Below, piece after piece: positions 57,401-64,000 of a DNA stretch of 64,000 nt. The DNA comes from Syngnathus acus (Eukaryota; Chordata; Actinopteri; Syngnathiformes; Syngnathidae). Under the pieces are notes generated by a model, which made no database searches, was not told where the DNA came from, and saw nothing but the letters and a program-made list of their open reading frames with translations. Numbering within the stretch: position 1 is the stretch's first letter; each line of letters opens with the position of its first letter. The position numbers and the translations under genes were made by a program. The stretch spans positions 17,470,456-17,534,455 of the forward strand of contig NC_051095.1 in assembly GCF_901709675.1 (NCBI RefSeq). Reading direction: 5' to 3'.

Positions 57401-60400
57401 AAGTACCAGATGTGGACATTGGCAGTCCCGGTTGGAAGATCAAGGGACCAAAGATGAAGATGCCAAAAATCTCAGGCCCAAATATCAATATGCCTAATTT
57501 GGATTTCAAAATGAAAGGACCTAAAGTCAAAGGTGATGTTGATGTTTCAGTACCAAATATTGAGGGAGGTATTGAATTGCCGGAAGGAGACATTAAAGGC
57601 CCCAAAATTGACATTAAGGGCCCCAAAACTGGATTTGAAATGCCAAAAATGCGAATGCCAGAATTTGGCTTTAAAGGTCCCAAACTGGAGGGTCCTGACA
57701 TTGACATCAACCTTCCCAAGGCCGATATTGATGTAAAGGTCCCTGATGTTGATGTCAGTCTCCCCAAAGCCGACGTAGACATCAAGGGGCCAAACGTAGA
57801 TGTTGAAGTACCAGATGTGGACATTGGCAGTCCTGGTTGGAAGATCAAGGGACCAAAAATGAAGATGCCCAAAATCTCAGGGCCAAATATCAATATGCCA
57901 AATTTGGATTTCGAAATGAAAGGACCTAAAGTCAAAGGTGATGTTGCTGTTTCAGTACCAAATATTGAGGGAGGAATCGAATTGCCAGAAGGAGACATTA
58001 AAGGCCCCAAAATTGACATTAAGGGCCCCAAAACTGGATTTGAAATGCCCAAAATACGAATGCCAGACTTCGGCTTTAAAGGTCCAAAACTGGAGGGTCC
58101 TGACGTTGACATCAACCTTCCCAGGGCCAATATTGATTTCAGTCTCCCTAAAGCTAACGTAGACATTAAAGGTCCAGATCTTGATGTTGAAGTACCTGAT
58201 GTTGACATTGATAGCCCCAGTGCAAAGATCAAGGGGCAGAAATTCAAGATGCCAAAAGTCTCAGGACCTAACATTACCATGCCAAGTGTGGATTTATCTT
58301 TGAAAGGCCCTCATCTTAAAAGTGATATAGATATGTCAGTACCGAACATTGAGGGAGATATAAATCCATCAAAATTGGAAATTACAAGTCCCAAAATTGA
58401 CATTCAGGGTCCGAAAAGTGGATTTGCATTACCAAAATTAGAAATGCCAGAATTTGGGTTCAAAGGTCACAATGTAGCGGATCCTCAAGTTGACATGAGC
58501 CTCCCCAAATTTCAGGGTGACCTCGAAGGAAACATCCATTTCCCAAAAGCTGAGCTTGATGTGCATGATGTTAGTGTTGATGTTCCAGGCTTCAGCACTA
58601 AAAAATCTAAATTCAAAATGCCCAAATTTGGTTTCAGGGGCCCAAAGGTAAAGAACCCAGAAATTGATTTGAAACAGACACACGGAAATATCAACATCAA
58701 AGGAAAGACTGGTAGTATTGAGGGACTGGATGCAGACATGGATGTAACAGGCCCCAAAATAAAAGGATCCAAATTTAAAATGCCAAAATTTGGTTTTAAG
58801 GTCCCTAAGGTGGAAATTCCAGGAGCTGATCTTAATATGAGTAAGGCCAGTGGAGAAATACAATTTCCAGATGTTGACATTGAAGGACCCGAAATAAAAA
58901 GTGGAGATGCTGATGTAAAAATCAAAGGAGGAAAGCTCAAAATGCCATCTCTTTCAGGAACAAAATTTTCTCTTCCTGATGTTGATTTTGGTCTTGAAAG
59001 TCCAAAGGTCAATGTTAATACGGACATGTCACTTCCGAAGGCTGACATAGATTTAAAAGTACCAAGCGCTGATGTAAAAGGTCCAAACCTTCCCAAGGCT
59101 GCTTTTGATGTCAATGTCCCTAAGGTTGATATTGAGGGGGCGGATATTGATTTGAGTCTACCCAAAGCTGATGTGACAATTAGGGGACCCAATGTGGATT
59201 TTGAGGGACCAGAAGTTGATGTTGACAGTTCCAGAGGGAAGATCAAGGCACCGAAATTCAAGATGCCAAAAATCTCTGGACCAAATGTCACTATTCCCAA
59301 TTTTGATTTGGATCTGAAAGGCCCTAAACTCAAAGGTGATGTAGATTTGTCAGTACCCAATTTTGAGGCAGATATTGACATCCAAGATTCAAATGTTAAG
59401 GGTGAATTTGAAATTCCTAGATTAAAATTGCCAAAATTTGGCTTCAAAGGTTCAAATCTGGAGGGCCCTGATGTTGACTTAAATATTCCCAAGGCCAATA
59501 TTGATGTCAAAGGCCCTGAAGTCGAACTCCAAAACCCAGAAGTAGATGTCAATCTCCCCAAAGCTAATTTCGACATTAAGGGTCCAAAATTCGGTTTGCC
59601 AAAAATCACAGGTCCGAATATCAACATGCCAAAGTTCAACGTAAAAGGTCCTAAATTTGAAGGTGATGTAAATGTATCAGTGCCAAATATTGAGGGAGAC
59701 ATTGAAGCACCAAAATTTGGTGTCAAAAGCTCAAATCTTGACATTAAAGGGCCCAAGACTCGATATGAATTACCAAAATTCAGTATGCCAGAGTTAGGCT
59801 TTAAAGATCCAAACGTGGAGGGCCCTGACATTGACATCAAACTTCCCAAGGCTAATATTGACATCAAAGTCCCTGAGGTTGATCTCCAAGGGCCAGAAGT
59901 TGGAATAAATCTCCCCAAAGCTGGTTGGAACATTAAGGGCCCAACATTGGAAAGTGAAGTACCGGATGTTAACATTGAGAGTCCAAGTGGAAAGATCAAA
60001 GGTTCTATGGGTGGATTTGAAATTCCTAGATTAAAAATGCCGCAGTTTGGCTTTGCCGGTCCAAAACTGGAGGGCCCTGACATTGATGTCAACCTTCCCA
60101 AAGCTAATATTAATGTCCAAGCCCCCGAGTTTGGCTTGAAAGGTCATGTTGAAGGACCAGATGTTGACATTGATACCGCCAGTGGTAAGATCAAGGGACC
60201 AAAATTAAAGATGCCCAAAATCTCAGGCCCAAACATCTCCATGCCAAAAGGTAATTTAACTTCTGACCTAAAAGGTGACATTGATATGTCAGCATCAAAT
60301 TTTGATGGCAAAATCAAGGCACCCCAATTGGATATCAATGTTCCAAAAGTCAAGGGTGCAACAGGTGCATTTGAGAGTTCAAACGTGAAAGGTGATTTGT

Positions 60401-61560
60401 CATATCCTGATATAGATGTTAGCATAAAGGGGAAGAGGGGTAAATTTAAACTTCCTAAAGTGACAGGAAAGGCAAAAAAGCCAGATTTTGACACAGAGAC
60501 ACCATCAATTGATGTAACAGCAGGAACATCTGATATTAATGTCCAAAGATCAAAAGTGAAAAAGCCCATTTTTGGTAAACTTCAATTTCCTGACGTAGAA
60601 CTTGACATCAAATCCCCAAAACTCAAAGGCGACGGATCTTTATCTGAGGAATTGAAATCCCCTACTGTAGAGTTTGAGGGTTCTGCTACCAGTAGTTCAA
60701 ATATCAGTTGCGAAGGCTTGGATGTGAAATTAAAGACTCCCCGGATCAAAATACCAGAAATCGAAATTTCTCCTGCTGGCGGCACATTTAGAGGCCTTCA
60801 GTTTCCTGAAGGTACAGTGAGATTTCCCAAGCTCAAGGTACCACAATTTGGTTTTAGCCTGCCCCAAATTGAGCGCCAGGAGGGTGACGGAAAGGTTGCG
60901 GCAAATGTTGCAGCCAGTGGAGAGCTTCAGTGCTCACAGGATATTGCAGTTTCTAATCCAGAAATAAGGCAAAGTGAAGGAAAGATAAAGGTGAAGGTAC
61001 CAAATTTCTTTGGCAAATCAAAAGCAAAGGGCAGGAGTGCAGGGGACCTTCGAGGAACAGATGTAAACCTGAGTACCGGTGGAAAAGGAGCGGTCTCTAA
61101 AGATTTCAGTGTACACAGTGGAGAAGGAAAATTACAATTTGAGGGTGATGCTGGACTCAGTGTTTCACCCAAAAGCAAGTCAGCGTCACTGGATCTTTTC
61201 AAGAAGTCAAGGCATCCATCTCCCTCTTTGAGCGATGAGGGGGGACTTGCAGTTGCTTCCCCTTCAGGGCACCTAGAGGCAGAGGGCAGTGATATTTCAT
61301 TAGATCTAAGTGGAGCCAAAGTCAAAGGAAAGAAAGGCAAGTTGAAGTTTGGCACCTTTGGAGGTTTTGGTTCCAAGTCAAAGGGCTCGTATGAAGTGAC
61401 GTATGGTGAAAGCAGTGAAGCAGGAGTGGAAGGTAGTGCAGGTGTGTCATTGGACACCCCAAAATCAAGATTGTCCTCATCATCCAGCAATGATAGTGCG
61501 TCAAAGGCTGCTCTCAAGTTCCCGAAAATTGAACTGTCTGTATCACCCAAAAATTATTAA
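42414..61560 (+). CDS. ahnak: AHNAK nucleoprotein (desmoyokin), giant PDZ-repeat scaffold
   Basis: AHNAK is a very large scaffold protein of the plasma membrane, cytoplasm and nucleus, linked in mammals to annexin 2/S100A10, actin and L-type calcium channels. Three coding exons were placed: 42414-42570, 42684-42901 and 42982-61560. They total 18954 nt, encoding 6317 residues; human AHNAK has about 5890. Residues about 1-100 form a PDZ-like domain (EGDQIVGATIYFDKM). Residues about 130-555 are less repetitive. Residues about 555-5230 are roughly 35 tandem units of about 135 residues with motifs such as GPKMKMPKISGPN, IELPEGDIKGPK and MPEFGFKGPKLEGPD. About 5230-5920 are diverged units, and about 5920-6317 a Ser/Lys-rich tail with KSRLSSSSSNDS, conserved in mammals. 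The start was chosen because the ATG lies directly after an acceptor and opens the PDZ domain. Confidence 0.97.
44280..58290 (+). repeat. Tandem 405-bp coding repeat array inside ahnak
   Basis: Roughly 35 units of 405 bp follow head to tail. Several are 399 bp because one Asp-Val pair is missing (GDVSVPN instead of GDVDVSVPN), and one near 57200 is 384 bp because seven residues are lost. Neighbouring units are nearly identical even at third codon positions. Two diverged blocks (about 50420-51010 and 53850-54320) break the homogeneous part. Every indel keeps the frame. Confidence 0.95.
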
Positions 61561-62400
61561 ATTGACAATGACCTTAACTCGAGCTCCAAAAGACATTCTC
61601 TCCATCCAGATATATGAGATACCAAATGTATACTATTTTCAAACTTCAATTTGCTAATTCAAAGAATAAATGCAGCCATCTCATTTTTAAATTTACCAGT
61701 GATAGGCAGAAACGAGAGGGATACTTAAAGACCCTATCAAACTGTAAATAAAATGTATTGTGATAAATATTGTTTTCCTGTACATAGTCAAAATTTATTG
61801 CGAATATACCATCTCAACAAATATTCCACTTACCGGTATTATTTTGTCCTGCTTCATTCAATTAAATGTTCTTCATGAATGGTTGTGGTATAATTTTATG
61901 CAGGGTCTGTTTCGCTGAACAGCCACAGTTGTTATTTTGAAGGAACGTAGTTTATACAGTTAAACACAATTATAAACAGTTTCCAGTTTTAGTCTGAAGC
62001 TTTCGTTTTTGTATTATCAGTCATTTGTGCATCTTAAAGCTGGGCCTGCATAACATACTCTAAGTTTGGTGATGTTTTATAGATCTTAATTGCACAGATA
62101 TGTCACTATGTTTAGAAGCTCATATCTTTTCAGCGCACCTTGTCATCCTTGAAAGACTGTCCACATTTGCTCTTCATCTGTTTTTTTTTTTTAAAAACCT
62201 GTTTATTGTACAGTTTGCCTGGTCAACCTTTACACCCTTCATACAACATTAAATGTCACCAATAATAAATGTCATTGATGGTATTTTAAGAAAAACTTTA
62301 TTCAGAGAAATTTGATCCGATATGTGCAGGCAGAGTGTGAATTGTGTTTTTCCTTTTGTGTGCATTCTGTCTGATAAACTAATTAAAATGTATAGAATGT
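61561..62400 (+). other. ahnak 3'UTR with several candidate poly-A signals
   Basis: AATAAA occurs at 61665-61670, 61747-61752 and 62264-62269, and ATTAAA near 62380. Any of them could end the transcript; several may be used. No coding potential is seen. Confidence 0.5.
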
Positions 62401-63615
62401 TTGTTGTTGTCTTTCTTTGATTTCTTCCTTTGTTTCTTATGGCTCCATAAGGTTACCAACTGCTGCAGTGAGTCACTAACAAGGCGTAATTGATGTGTTA
62501 ACCGCCATGTTGGTGCATAAGTCCAATTTTATGTGATCATGATAAAATGTGTTTCTTACAAAAATTCAAAAAGGATATATTGTTTTTAAAAAATGTGTAT
62601 ACAAAATCCCAACATACAGTATAAAGTTGTTAATTGTTGCAGCAACTTAAATATTGCAGTGTAAGCAGTAGCAAATAAAACACAATCCACATACCAACCC
62701 TAAATTCGTTTTAAGAGTTGTAAATGGAAGTATTATTTTATTATAATTATTAATAATAACATTACCTCTTCAGTTGATGCCAATGGACTGACAAACTGTA
62801 CCTGTTTGTAAAATTTGAACTACATCGTTTGAATTAATTTATTCAAAATGTCCAATTATTCGTTTTGGGTTAGAAATCGCCAGGACAACCCTTTCCGAAC
62901 GGTTTTCATTGGGTCTAAATAACAATGCTCATCCCAGACATTTGTGTGCTATGATTTGGAAATGTGCCCCCCGGTGGCACAAATGTGGTATCTCTCTATG
63001 GTACACGACATTAGGCGCACTTGCGATAACTAATTAGAGCCAATACAAATAGTGTATTTGTAATCAATCCAGTGGCATTTAAGTACAAAACACAACAGCA
63101 ATTAACAAAAAACATCATCAAACTAAAAACACAACAGCAATTAAATAATCACAACAACAAAGAAGAAGCAATAAGGAAAAAAAACAATAACTAATAATAC
63201 ACAGAGATATCATCAAACTAAATAAGCAAAAACAAATAACTAAACACAACAGCACATTAATAAAAGCTACAGCAAATAATCACACACAATGATATTTTCC
63301 TGCCCTCGGGAGGAATGTGGTGAGATCACGCTCATTACTGATATGAAGAGAGGGACAGCTATAATTCCTGTTGATGAGCCATAGCTGGGCGAGCCTGCAT
63401 AAGGGTATATTGTACTGCTATCCTTGTCCCATTTTCTGTCTGGAGGTCTGTTTGTATTCTCATTGGGATGGCACCAAGACTCAGACCTGAGCTTCAAGAA
63501 GGGCACATAAAATGCACAGGGACCCTAATTAGTAATACCCTACAGTCAAATATTCTTGCACAATGCACTTTGCTACCACTGCTGGCAAGTACGTATTTCC
63601 ATAGACATTTACAGT
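62401..63615. other. Intergenic, nothing recognised
   Basis: AT-rich sequence with an A/C-rich stretch near 63090-63290 (repeated ACAACAGCAATTAA and ATCATCAAACTAAA). No gene is supported. Confidence 0.4.
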
Positions 63616-63623
63616 ACATATAC

Positions 63624-63929
63624 CAGTGGTTCTTAGGGTTTGGTGAGTCGGTCTCAGGGTTTCGACAGAGCCTCCACTGAGGCGGTCCAAACAAACCTGA
63701 TTTATCGTGTAAATTCTGATTTGACAGTATGTATTTTGTTGTGAGTTCATGCATTGTGTTGGTTTTGTTCTTTGAACAAGGTGATGTTCATGCATGGCTC
63801 ATTTTGTGCGCCAGTAAGAAACATCTATGTCTTGAATTAAAAAGAAAAAAAATCACTAACGAGGGGTTCGGTGAATTCGCATATGAAACTGGTGGGGTTC
63901 GGGACCTCCAACAAGGTTAAGAACCACTG
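63624..63929. mobile_element. hAT MITE with perfect 8-bp duplication ACATATAC
   Basis: Ends are CAGTGGTTCTTAGGG and its partner GGTTAAGAACCACTG, flanked by ACATATAC at 63616-63623 and 63930-63937. Inside, GGTTTGGTGAGTCGG is mirrored by GAGGGGTTCGGTGAATTCG-type motifs. It is 306 bp with no transposase. The end sequence and 8-bp duplication place it in hAT. Confidence 0.92.
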
Positions 63930-64000
63930 ACATATACAGTAAATAGATGACCCCACCTTGAGTATGTAGTTTCCACAGCTGTAGCTATTGATGCAGGCAA

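Noticed and set aside
46244-58162. Series of plus-strand ORFs of 65-88 codons spaced about 405 bp apart
   Set aside because: Same short peptide in a shifted frame once per ahnak repeat; a periodic artefact, useful only for measuring the repeat length.
45435-58280. Very long minus-strand open frames (up to 1357 codons) opposite ahnak
   Set aside because: They mirror the 405-bp repeat, read as low-complexity Ser/Gly/Pro/Leu protein, and lack independent gene structure; they are shadows of the ahnak frame.
44280-58290. CRISPR-like regular repeats
   Set aside because: Spacing is regular, but the whole 405-bp unit is conserved and in frame, and the DNA is vertebrate; there are no spacers.

Overview
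The window looks like nuclear DNA of a ray-finned fish, probably a percomorph teleost. It has vertebrate genes with GT-AG introns, many hAT, Tc1/mariner and non-LTR elements, and a tRNA-derived SINE-like repeat that ends in (TGGA)n and is common in fish. Three genes are read confidently on the + strand: polr2g (RPB7, 8 coding exons, 172 aa), eef1g (translation elongation factor 1 gamma, 10 coding exons, 436 aa) and ahnak (3 coding exons, one of them 18.6 kb; 6317 aa). These three also lie close together on human 11q12. The first two exons of an unnamed gene leave the left edge on the - strand; they encode a likely mitochondrial presequence.

Layout: 1-259 is the 5' end of the - strand gene. 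260-1970 is AT-rich spacer plus the polr2g promoter. polr2g runs 1971-6763, with old transposons in introns 3 and 7. eef1g runs 8091-15989 and has a short pyrimidine-rich (TOP-like) leader. Five of its introns (3, 4, 7, 8 and 9) carry related copies of one H/ACA-type snoRNA. From about 16.2 to 31 kb is a gene-poor, repeat-filled stretch that includes a three-level nested insertion (hAT around a LINE around a pogo/Tigger-like element). From about 31 to 42.4 kb lies the presumed ahnak 5' region, with candidate non-coding leader exons, a decayed Tc1 element and long microsatellites. The ahnak coding region fills 42.4-61.6 kb, most of it an array of roughly 35 near-identical units of about 135 residues (405 bp). 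The tail of the window holds the ahnak 3'UTR and a hAT MITE with perfect 8-bp target duplications.

The genes are separate transcription units. polr2g and eef1g are housekeeping genes (RNA polymerase II stalk and translation elongation). eef1g also appears to serve as a host for non-coding RNA, which suits a highly transcribed TOP-type gene. ahnak encodes a giant PDZ-plus-repeat scaffold protein. The observations most worth checking are the multiplied intronic H/ACA RNA family in eef1g, a possible intron-retained PDZ-only ahnak product, and the homogenised 405/399-bp repeat array.
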